64,000 nucleotides of DNA from positions 29,410,107 through 29,474,106 of the forward strand of contig OU744448.1 in NCBI GenBank assembly GCA_916610825.1, read 5' to 3'. Origin of the DNA: Haliclystus octoradiatus (Eukaryota > Cnidaria > Staurozoa > Stauromedusae > Haliclystidae). Of this stretch, positions 34,036-44,622 are shown piece after piece. Position 1 is the first letter of the stretch; every line of letters begins with the position of its first letter. Made by a program: the position numbers and the translations under genes. The notes under the pieces are model-generated. The model had not been told where the DNA came from. It searched no databases and was given only the letters and a program-made list of their open reading frames with translations.

Positions 34036-34780
34036 AGCCAGTCAAAGGTCTACCGTCCACATACAATATTTTGTTGTAATCTTTTTAAGATTGTTATGAT
34101 TAAGTGCATCAGATCCTTGGCATTGAAAACTTGGCTCAAACTGAAATGATGTCACAATGGATGGTAGATCGTTTTGATGTGCGATTGACCAATTGAGAAA
34201 TCTAATGTAATTATCGCGGATAAAGCGGACATAGGCCTACTTTAAATTCTTGAAACCCAAAATTACCTACAATTGACTTATCTATTTAGTAGCCTATTTA
34301 CTTTGGAACAGTTACAATGAGTCAATGATCACAATGTAAGGGATCGAATCGAATAACAACTCAGGAGTTACAAAATGTACTGATATCTGATCTAAGCGCA
34401 AAGATTGCATTCAAAATTACATTACAAAATGGTAAATGACAAAGTTGAGATCTTCTTCAATAGCCTAGAAGGAAGCTAGAATAGGGATATAAAATAGGCC
34501 TAGCGGTTTTCAGATTCAAAATTTAAAAGTTATAAAAGTAAAGTTATAATACGCCGATATAAAAGTTATATATTGATAGATTTTATAGATGATCTATCCT
34601 AAGTTATTGATACTTACTGTGATTTATGTAGCAGTCGCTGCGGGTTATTCACAATGTTTAATACTGTTCAGAAATAGAGATGAAACCAAGATTCAGCAGT
34701 TTCTAAAAAATTTTTTTTGAGCTCCAAACCGAAGCTGAACCGCGTTTTTCACTTCTGAAAACGAGATCTTGCTTCTCTCA

Positions 34781-34972
34781 GATTCCCGCGTTAAAATGTC
34801 TACCATAAAAGGAGTTTCCTACAGTTTTAAGCCAATCATAAACTTCGAATCAGATTCAAATATGGCGCATTAGCCTCACTTTACTTCCCAACATAGTTCT
34901 GCCAAACAAAATCAAAATGAACATGCAATTCTAATTACTAACTACGTTTATACAAACAGTATTCAAGTTAAA
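34781..34972 (+). promoter_or_regulatory. VRK1 proximal promoter with E2F-like and YY1-like motifs
   Basis: TTCCCGCG at 34783-34790 resembles an E2F site, which would suit a proliferation-linked kinase. AAATATGGCGC near 34858-34868 resembles a YY1 site. Both lie within 200 bp of the start codon. These are motif resemblances only. Confidence 0.3.
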
Positions 34973-37900
34973 ATGCCTCCAAAGGGAAAAAAAAATGTCA
35001 AAGCACAGAATGGACCAAAGGGAATGTCGGCTCCTTTGCCAGCTGGTTTAATGATGACAGATTTAATCAAGAAACAATGGAAATTAGGTCAACATTTTGG
35101 CCAGGGAGGATTTGGATACCTTTATTTTGGTGAGCTATTCTGTCTCGTTCTCGACATGACAGGACCAAGAAATACTACATCATAAGATGCATATTATAAT
35201 TCCTATTTATTCATATAAGATCGACACTCTGAAACCCAACTTACTTGGGGTTAAAACTTCTAAAGCTATTTGAGTTATGAGTTATAATTTTTCAGCAAAT
35301 TATACAAATATGGAGCTCACTGCTGATATGGCATATATCTAAGTGCTCCCAGCGAAATATATCCTGTATAAATAGCCAAAAAAAGTGTTCTGGTAATGGA
35401 TCATGGAATAAGCCAATCAGGCATCGGCCAGTTTGCAGAGTACAGTCAGTACGACAGAGCTGCCCCAGTCTAGATGATAATATTTTCAGCATCTCCAGTC
35501 GCCTGCCAAAAAATTTTTTGGAAATATTTTTACTCTATTTATCTATACAATGTTATTTTTCCGTCCCTGGAGAAGGCAAAAATTCCGCCCCCGAGATCCC
35601 GTTGAAAAGTGCCCTTCTCGACAGACTGGGGCATAAGCCTAATCCTTCAATGCCAATGTCCAGAACAGGACCAGTATGAAGAATACTTCACTTCCCTCCT
35701 AAAACGTAAAGACGATAATCACATAATATTTTAGTGACTACTATTGAAAGCAAATTAAATTTTGAAAATCCACCTGTGCGTGTGACAATAATTTCGGACT
35801 GTCTACAGCATTGACATTTGAGGGAGCAGTAAGCCTAGTTATGCGACCACATATCGTCACACAGGAAAATATACAGGACATGCATGACATCTATATGAAA
35901 AACATTAAACAACGAAATTTGAATTTTTATTTGGCGATGCAGCATGCTAAGTGTGGTCGCTGACCAATAATTTGTATAAATGAATAAATGATGATAATAA
36001 TTTGATATTATTGAAATATATCTATGACTACAGTTGTTACATATTGTTACAGTCCTTTTTATTGTCACAGAAACACCTCATTTTTAAACAAACCTGAATA
36101 ATTCACAGGATTAATCACTTAAACTTAAAGGCATAAAATTGACCATCATGCCTTGCGGGCTCAAAGTTGAAAAATGAATATCATTTTTCAAGTCACAAGT
36201 AGTGTGCATCATTCACCATATTCGAAGACCAAGCGAAAATACCGCCAGTCAATTTTATGCCTTCAAGGTATACCTTTGAGCCCGCAAGGCATGATGGTCA
36301 ATTTTATGCCTGCACATATTGATAATAAAACAAAGAACTGTTCATGCGTCTTAAATAAATAAATAATCATCGCTCAATTAATCGGTAATCCAACCTTAAT
36401 ATATATTGAAGGTAGATCATGTAATTGTAATCAAACATATTGATTTTGTAGTCTTTTCATATCCATAGGGACATCTGTGAATGATTCTGGTAAATATGGC
36501 AATGAAAATTATGTGATAAAAGTGGTAAGGATCAATATCGTTAATCTCTATCAATATCATTTTAATTATTATATATTTAATTATATCTCCGTGAAAATGT
36601 TTTACCTTCCTGCCTACATCCTAAATTTTTCCCAAGATCTTCTTCATCATTTTGCCCCCACAAGTCCACAACATAACAAAAGAAGCAATACATATCTTAA
36701 TTAAAACACCATCCAATTTCGGATGAGTCCAGGAATCAACTACAACATTTTTGTTAATGTTCATTCAAATTTATTTCATTTCAGGAGCCATTTATGAATG
36801 GTCCGCTGTTTGTTGAAATTGCTTTTTATCAAAGAGCTGCCAAATCAGAAAAAGGTTTGTAATGTTCATCTAGGTGCTTTGGTCGTCACTAAGTGATATA
36901 GGCTACTAAATCTGGGTTGAGATTTAAGATAAATTATGTGTCAAATGGAATCCTAGCCTGTGTCCAGACTAAAACGTTTCTTAAGGAAAGTGTAAAGTCT
37001 ACGTAGCCGACCAAACAACGCCGTTTTGCTGAGCAACAGCTACGCAGACTTTACACTTTCCTTAAGAAACGTTTTAGTCTGGAAGCAGGCTCATGGAATC
37101 CTAGATAAATCAACTAAACTCAGATCACAACTATATCACTCATATTTTCTATTGACTATCGATGCTTAGGCACATTAGTCAATAGATAGCTTGGCCTCTT
37201 CACCAGTGTCCAACAAAAGATTCAGCCTTCTGTAATCCTAGTGGCAATTTAAGAACTTCTTCTGAATTTTTTTGCTGATGTTTGAACAATAAATCATAAA
37301 ATGATCAATTTTCTTCTGAATTTATTTTAGCCTTCTGGAATCTAGGATTGCAGGATTCCTACTCTTGTCGGACCCTGTTCCCTACCCCCGGGGTGGCCTG
37401 TATTTAACAGCCTAACAGCGGATGTAATTGAATTTATTTTTACCTACCATTGCTTAACTCCAAGCTCCTGGAAAGACTATGTTACTTCAAAAACTTCCCA
37501 GAAGTAATGCTAAACAGTATTCAATACATTGGATTCTTCTACAAAAACTCATATTTGAAAATGAATTTAGGAATTATAAATTTATATTTTCTTATATCTT
37601 ATATGTCTAGATAAATATAAATAATTTGTAAACTCATTTTTAACTTGAGAACAGATTCAGTAGAAATCCAAAACGTTATTAATAAAAATATAAAATTGTT
37701 TGCGCTTTTTATTACGAAATTATTATGATCCAATTATATTTATCAGACATGAGAATTTTCAGACTTTTAGCGGATTTCAGACTATTTTAGGAATTGTGAA
37801 ACTCTAGTTCTTTCTTTTTCCCATTTAAGTCCATTGAAATTTATCAAGATAATGTAGATTTCAGACCATTTTGGAAATTTCAATACTCATGTCTGATTTA

Positions 37901-40900
37901 TGTAACTTGTACGTTTTCGTCAATTCCAAAGTAAAATGTATCTTGCACAATTAATTATTGCGCGTGGTCGTCCACCTTGATTTCTAGCGGCAAACTTTTA
38001 AATTTATTGCAGTTCAATCTTGGATGAAGGCAAGAAAGATGGGTTATATTGGGGTTCCGAAATACATTGCATCAGGATCATTTGAATCTGGTGGGGCAAA
38101 ATACCGTTTTATGGTGATGGAAAGATTCGGATCTGATGTTGATAAAATTTTTCAAAAGCAGAAAAAGTTTTCAATAAAGTCATGTTGTATGCTGGCACTA
38201 CGTATTGTAAGTATGTTTTTACTTTTCCTTGCTTATTAAAATGCACATGACAACCAGTGTCCAACAAAATGTTTTACCTTCCGCAAACCTTAACTTTTTG
38301 AATAAACGTTTGAATAATTTTACTGACATAAACTGACATAAACTTTTTTAGTGGTTTTAGCTTCATAGGCTACCCAGCATTATGCCTTTCCCTTCTGAAT
38401 TTTGCTAGCCTTCCGCAAACCAGGTTCCCAAATTTCCGGACTTTGTCGAACCCTGATGACATCAACAAAATATTTAACACAGAGTAGGATTTAGCTGCTG
38501 AAGTTAAATGAGGAACAATACTAGTGAAAAAAGTATTTTTAATTTGAACACATAGATAGATGGATAGATGATATTAATTTATTTCAAAGGCATTTAAACA
38601 ATTTGATACATTGATTGCACTATATGCATTTAAAAACATTACAATTCATGAGATTAACTATTTAATGAGCAGTTGCTTCTTGATGCCTGTCTCTTGTTTT
38701 TCGGTATTTAATTACTGAATTATAGATTTCATTAACATGTCTTTTACTTTTTTCTTATATTTATATTTACAGTGATATTCAAATGTTTGATATTTTTTCA
38801 TTAACTCTACATATATGAGCAGAGATATTAATGTAGAAATCATGTTCAAATCATGACCATCTGTTCATTATTTATTGATTTAATTATTTATTTAGATTGA
38901 TGCCCTTGAATATCTCCATGCACATGAATATACACATGCTGACATCAAGGCATCAAATATATTGCTTGGTGATGGCAAAAAAGCAAATCAGGTTTGTAAG
39001 GGATCAATAATCATAGTTGTAATAAATTTGATTTTTTTTAAATGAAGGTCTACTAAATTCACACTTTCTATGCCTATAACCAGTGTCCGACAAAGGATTT
39101 AGCCTTCTGTAATCTTAAGAAATTTCCAACAAAAAAATTAAGAAGAAAATGTTGAAATGCTCTAGGATTCAACAAGGCTGAACCTTTTGTCGGGCCCTAA
39201 TTGGACCACACCATTTGTCTAATCATAAGACTATAGGCCTACTACTGTCATAGAAAACAGGAGTCACGATAGACAATACTATTGACCACTATCGCATAAT
39301 TGACCAATGCCGAATAATGCGTTTGTTTTTTACTGGTTTTAGGTGTACTTACTTGATTATGGCCTTGCATACAGATATGCTCCAGATGGTGTTCACGTTC
39401 GCTATAAAGAAGATCCCAAACGTAAACACGATGGGACTGCGCTTTACACCAGTGTCGATGCACATAAGGGTGTCTGTGAGTTTAAACATCGTTGTTAATA
39501 GTTTAACATTTGTATGAGTGTTACAGTAAAACCTGTACATAACAGCTAGCTATGAGAGATAGATAATTTGGCCACTAGACGCAGGTGGCCTTTATATACA
39601 AGTTTGAGTCAATAGAAAATACTATTTAAAACATATACCAAGAGTGACCACTATAGACAGGGGGCTGATGTATAAAGGTGACCACTTTAACAGGTTTGAC
39701 TGTAGTAATGAATTAATATAATAAAGTTGATAAATGACAACAAGGCCAGCATCAAATCGAGAGACACACAAAATTATTTTAAAGTTTTCTGAAAATCAAT
39801 ATTTTCCTTGTCAATTTTTATTTCTACTTGGCGAGATGACAAAGAAGAAATCAATTTTTCAAGAGTTTAATTTGTATTAATTAAAAGTTTCTTTGTAAAA
39901 CATTTTAAAGCAAAAGATAGCGACAACAAACTACAAGTAGTGGTTGTTGAAAAATTTTCGGTATTATACATTATACCATCGTCAGTTCAAAAGAAAGAAA
40001 TATTAATTTACAAATTACTTATAGGCTAAGGATCTAAAAACTTAATACATTCTAATTGTTAAAAATAGTGCTAAAAATAAAACAATGAAACAGAAAGGAA
40101 ACCTATTCAATTGCAATATGTTCTATCATGCATATATTTACAAAAGGAGTTTAATTTGTGCAAAGCTTTTAGCTTTTAATGAGTAGGTCTACAGCAACTT
40201 TAATAAATTAATCAATTCTGTCTATTTGAAAATGTTGGAGTATTTCTAAAAAAAAAATTACGAGACAAATGGCACAAACCTATCTACAAAGATTGTCAAA
40301 ATATTGTTTAAAATCAACAGTTTCTTGTTTTACAACTAGGTATGGGAAGGAAAGAGGACAATCAATACCAATTTAATACATTTAATAGCTCGTGACAGGA
40401 TTCCAAGGAATTGAATCAAACCTTTCATCAAACAAACCCCATAGCCATTTGCTAAAATGATCTACCATAACATTAACATTTGTTTGTTTGTTCATTCAAT
40501 TTTGTTTGGATTTTTTTCGCAGCTCCATCGAGGCGTGGTGATCTCGAGATTCTGGGTTATTGTCTATTACATTGGTTAGGTGGTTCATTACCATGGGAGA
40601 AAAGAGGAGAAGATAAGGAAAACATATGTAAAGATAAAATGAAGTATGTTATATTTATTTGTATTTCATAGACTAAAAGCTCAATATGGAACTTAAGCAA
40701 CTCGATTGGTTGAGCAGTGTAGTAGCGTAGCCTCATATTAAATTGAGGTTACGCCACTACAGCAGCGGTCAATTGTAGGCCTAAAGCTGTATTGACCGCT
40801 CCGTGTTTCTAACCGTGACAGCAGAAGGACGCGGTGAATAATTTCGTTTTTGATTTATTCAAAATGTATTAAAATTTATGTTATAATTGCAGGCTCCAAA

Positions 40901-43900
40901 ATTAACCTGCAGGTCAATCATTGACTAAAACTACCTTAGTTATTATCAGCCGATATTCACGTTGCCTTTCATCAATAACCATTAAAGTTGTTCATAATGG
41001 CAAGTGTAGCCTAGGCCTACCCATAGACAATTTCTTCTTGTCTGAACGCTAAAACTAACCTGGCAGAACATGGCATACACTGAGACTGTTTCGCACAGAT
41101 CAGTACATTCAAGGCCTATGATGCTATAAGATACGATCTGGGACACAAGCTAATCCTACTCACTGTTGCTAAAAATTACATTGGTAGTAGACTTTGTTGC
41201 TTCGTAGAATAATTCAGGTATGAGAGAGTTCCTCGGAAAAGCTGATTTCCTCGTTTTCCATCAGCTCTGAAACAAAGAAAAATCACCTAAAACATTGGTT
41301 TTGCTATTGTTTTAGCATTTTTCAAAGGATTTTCCTCTTTTCTGACTGAGCTTTACTCTCATGCCTGATAATTATTCAACTATTAAAATGTGTGCAATTT
41401 TGAATTGCAGATATAGTTCTACTTTCAAAATTTTCTCTGTAAGGCTCAGTGGTCCACATTGTATTAAGCCCAATACAGTATTTTTATCATCTTACTTTTT
41501 GGGTGATTAGCTCAATTGGCAGAGCAACCGAACTTCAGATCGTGTCATATCTGATCGACTGTGGTTCAAATCCCCCTGAGGTCAACTCAGCCTTGACTTT
41601 ATCTGTAACATCAAATGAGTACCATCTAAGGATGGCGGATGGAATAGTTCAGAAGGAATTGCATTGTGAGTAGCTGCGGCGCATCGTTGCGCATTGACAA
41701 TCAAGGCCTATCTGCCGAAATTGATCTGCAGTGTCGCGGCTGAGATCTAAGGAGCGTTTAACATCATTGCTCTTAGCGGAAAGAGCCATTCCTCTAGAAA
41801 TAGAGGAGTGGTACGGGTGCCTTCGGTAGGGCGACACCGTCTACATTACTTTTTATCATCTTACTTTTTGCTCGATTCTTAGGTTTCTAAACGATCTACC
41901 AAAATCGGTAGCTGAAGCGACTGGGCAGTCATGTGGTGAGTAAAGTTTGACAGACATCTTTGGTTTCACTGTTGCTATTATATTTCCTTTACATAATTTA
42001 TGCAATATAATATTTCATGATTCTTCATGAACATTTCATAAACAAAATTCATGAAAATTCGACCATTTACAAAATATATTTTTTAATGAACAACAAACCA
42101 TATAATTTTAAAAATTTACAAAATGATTTACAATAATGCTTTTCATCAAAGAGCAGTGTCCATCACTAAACAAACAAATGGACTCCATTCCTCTATTATT
42201 ATTAATTTCCGTAAAGAACATATGTATGTATTTAGCCCCAATAGACTTGTATAATACTATATATTACTATCCCCAGTAGACCTTTGTTATATTTCTCAGA
42301 TATATTATTATTCCTATATAAATATAAATATTTTGTAAGTTAATTAAATTCAACTTGAGAATGGATTATGCTATAATCCAAACGTTGTTACTAATAAAAA
42401 TATAAAATTATTTGCGTCGTCGTTCATTAAATAATACATAACTTTGAAGCTTCTTATCGTAATATATAGCAAACTAATGTTGAGTAACGACACGTAACTA
42501 TTTGATGTTCTGTCCCCTGTTTTGTCCTTTGATTGATTGATTAAGCTCAAATATTCTCTATTTTCTTATGTTTTATATGAAATGATTATCAAAATTTGAT
42601 TCGATTTCTAATAAAACAATTAGACATTCTAACTTCATCAAGCCTTACCTAAATATTGTTCAATCAATCACATTTAATTATTTCACCTGATGAAAATTAT
42701 TTGAATTGCTTTTTGATTAGAGGTGAAATTTTGAGATGCATATGGCTTATATATTTTGTAATTGCAAGGAAATAATTAAAAGCAATAAATATGCCTACAT
42801 TAATTTAAATTGATTTATTTCTTATCAGATAATAGTGATATGCTGATTCCCATCTCTTTATATTTCAAATTTGACAATAGACACAAAGATGAGGCAAAAG
42901 CCTGTTCCGTTACTCGGAGTTTCACGCGTTTACTTTGCGTTCATCAGACGGTTTACTGATGAACGTAAATGTAAACGCGCGAGAAACTCAGAGTAACGGA
43001 AATGGCTTTTGCCTCATCTTTGTGTCCATTCTATATTTTGTTCTGTCTTAACAAACATTGAGCGCTCTCACATACATGTGTTCACATCATATTATATTAT
43101 ATTATTATAATTTGAGAATTGAAAATAATACAGAAAGGATATGTAAACTCTGCCTGTACCTAACAAAAGGTTTAGGATTGTGGGGTCTGTGAACGTAGAT
43201 TCCTAGCTAGTATCCTCATTGTTGTCGGACTTTGTCTGAACTACGCATAATATTTTTGTTTCCATGTCTAAACATTATAATTTATTTATTTTTAGTTGAA
43301 CTAGAGGATTATATGAAACGGGTAAAAGCACTTGCTTATGATGCAGCACCAAATTATGAAAATTTAAAGAAAATATTTCAAGATGGTTTAAAACGATTGT
43401 CTGTTAAAGATGATGGAAAAACAGTATTATTTGATAAAGTTCCCTCTCTTTCACCGCGTAAAGAAAATGGAACGACACCAAAACGCCGTGGTACGCCACG
43501 TGTCGAGAAAACACCACGGGTAGAGAAGACACCACGGGTAGAGAAAACACCGCGAGCAGAAAAAACTCCGCGCAAGGTAATGAAAAAGGAATGTGTTTTA
43601 AGGTTTAAGAATCTTTCCGCAGTGAATGACATCATCATCATTTCTTGAGAATAGCCTTTTAAAAACTTAAATATTTTTATACTGCAAATTGCCATTGGAT
43701 TCTCTACTAAGAAATAAAGCTACATAAATGCATTATTTGCAGTAGCATACAAATATTTAAGGATTTGTAACAAAGGTATCTTTTGCCACAAGCTATTCAC
43801 CTCTTGTAACTCAGTCTTTGGAAAAGTTAGAAAAAAATGCTGGATGATTTTTCAAATTCAAAAGAAATTCAAAAGAAAAACAATACCTAGTTGATTGTCT

Positions 43901-44397
43901 GAGTAACAATGTTAGTACAGTACTCATAATCTAAAAGGAGAATGCCAATCTCGAATTCATATAGTTGGTACCATTAAAAATCTTCATTCCCTTTTAACTG
44001 CTTTTTCTTGTTTTTGTAGGCTAAAGATGAACCGATCGCCAGCAAGAAAGTAGTATCACCCAAAAAGAAGGCGGTAGCATCAGTTAAGCGTCAAGTTAAC
44101 AATAAAAACGAACCTGTTTCAAGTAAAAAGGTTAACAAACAACCTAATACTAATAGCGAAATTCTATTAACAGAAGACGAAGACGATTTTACTTGTGCTG
44201 CTGGAACTCAATCTAATAAACGTACGACGAGACAAAGCCCATCACGGACTTCATCCCGTTCAAATACGGTAAAAACTAACGGGTCAAGGAAACGAGCATT
44301 GAGTCCTAAAAAACTCGATGAACCACGTGCTAAACGAGAAGCAGTTTTACGACCACGGCGACGTGCTGCTATGGTTGATTTTGCACAATCACCTTAG
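34973..44397 (+). CDS. VRK1: VRK1-type Ser/Thr kinase, ten coding exons
   Basis: Exons: 34973-35129, 36469-36524, 36785-36854, 38013-38206, 38896-38991, 39343-39475, 40523-40643, 41883-41935, 43296-43576, 44020-44397; 512 residues in one frame. Kinase features in order: glycine loop GQGGFG (43-48), VAIK-type lysine in YVIKV (Lys70), catalytic loop HADIKASN (173-180; human VRK1 has HGDIKASN), metal-binding DYG (196-198) in place of DFG as in VRKs, and the VRK-specific [13 protein letters not shown] (237-249). Exon 6 donor was set at GTGAGT after 39475 because it restores the conserved HKGV-SPSRRGD junction. After the kinase domain the basic tail has a TPRVEK hexapeptide array (from residue 360) and many Lys/Arg/Ser, fitting a nuclear protein. 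VRK1 phosphorylates BAF, histone H3 and others and acts in the cell cycle. AATAAA at 44411-44416 lies just after the stop. Confidence 0.95.
36125..36311. repeat. Long perfect inverted repeat with TTAA-type ends, VRK1 intron 1
   Basis: 36130-36166 and 36274-36310 are exact reverse complements (37 bp). The left end TTAAAGGCATAAAATTGACC resembles family T terminal repeats, suggesting a rearranged TTAA element. Confidence 0.7.
36955..37091. mobile_element. Inverted-repeat element, VRK1 intron 3
   Basis: Two arms of about 53 bp, AGCCTGTGTCCAGACTAAAA onward and its near mirror ending TTTTAGTCTGGAAGCAGGCT, separated by about 31 bp. Confidence 0.75.
37204..37377. mobile_element. hAT-like short element (family H), VRK1 intron 3
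   Basis: CAGTGTCCAACAAAAG to CTTGTCGGACCCTG; full-length, internally palindromic. Confidence 0.78.
38255..38455. mobile_element. Diverged family H element, VRK1 intron 4
   Basis: CAGTGTCCAACAAAATG to TTTGTCGAACCCTG; flanks ATGACAAC and ATGACATC (7 of 8). Confidence 0.75.
39081..39200. mobile_element. Family H element, internally deleted, VRK1 intron 5
   Basis: CAGTGTCCGACAAAGG to TTTTGTCGGGCCCT, shorter than the others. Confidence 0.65.
39524..39702. mobile_element. Family P element, VRK1 intron 6
   Basis: CAGTAAAACCTGTACATAAC to AGGTTTGACTG, flanked by TA, 48 bp after the exon 6 donor. Confidence 0.78.
39947..39990 (-). ncRNA. Hammerhead-like motif of a third type in VRK1 intron 6
   Basis: Minus strand: stem I TTGAA/TTCAA, core CTGACGA, stem II GGTAT/ATACC after a bulged T, core GAAA, minimal stem III AATT. 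The fold is plausible only if stem III forms between two copies. Related, more decayed versions are at 37643-37680 and 42353-42390 (plus). Confidence 0.4.
41481..41870 (+). mobile_element. Full-length tRNA-derived SINE with 21-bp target duplication, VRK1 intron 7
   Basis: The direct repeat TTTTTATCATCTTACTTTTTG occurs at 41481-41501 and 41850-41870. The element between starts with a tRNA-like head: A box TTAGCTCAATTGG and B box GGTTCAAATCC. The acceptor stem does not close, so this is not a tRNA gene. The body includes a self-complementary GCGGCGCATCGTTGCGC part. The right repeat abuts the exon 8 splice acceptor. Confidence 0.88.
42880..43026. mobile_element. Short inverted-repeat unit around the 42907 hammerhead
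   Basis: GACACAAAGATGAGGCAAAAGCC on the left returns as GGCTTTTGCCTCATCTTTGTGTCC on the right (each given here as its outer ends). The arms enclose the hammerhead and its imperfect mirror. The right flank carries the TTGAGCGCTC tract shared with the PLE-type units. Confidence 0.65.
42907..42951 (-). ncRNA. Hammerhead ribozyme motif in VRK1 intron 8
   Basis: Minus strand: stem I CCGT/ACGG, CTGATGA, stem II ACGC/GCGT, GAAAC, stem III, triplet GTA. All conserved core bases are present. Stem sequences differ from the PLE copies at 25-28 kb but pair correctly, which is covariation-like support. A degenerate plus-strand mirror follows at about 42950-43008. Confidence 0.75.
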
Positions 44398-44622
44398 ACT
44401 TTATATATAAAATAAATGTATAATTTGAATTGTTTTAATATTATCAGGGTATAATTAATGTAGGTATTTAATTTGTTCTAGCATTGCTGCAGGTTTAATA
44501 ATTATATTTAATTTACAATTTAAATATTTTGACCAATAAGTATGTATTTACTTGTTCCATTGATAAACTCATTTTATATTAAAAATAAGGCTTTGGCCTA
44601 TATTATTGCTTATAACTTTCTT

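Noticed and set aside
39460-39470. Alternative VRK1 exon 6 donor at GTGTCT (after 39469)
   Set aside because: It would delete the conserved Gly-Val before [14 protein letters not shown] at 39476 is a better donor and restores them.
41502-41590. A tRNA gene (good A and B boxes)
   Set aside because: The acceptor stem does not pair, and the segment is the head of a 350-bp SINE with target duplication.
43378-43695. Minus-strand frame with GVFSTR repeats
   Set aside because: Shadow of the VRK1 TPRVEK repeat on the other strand.
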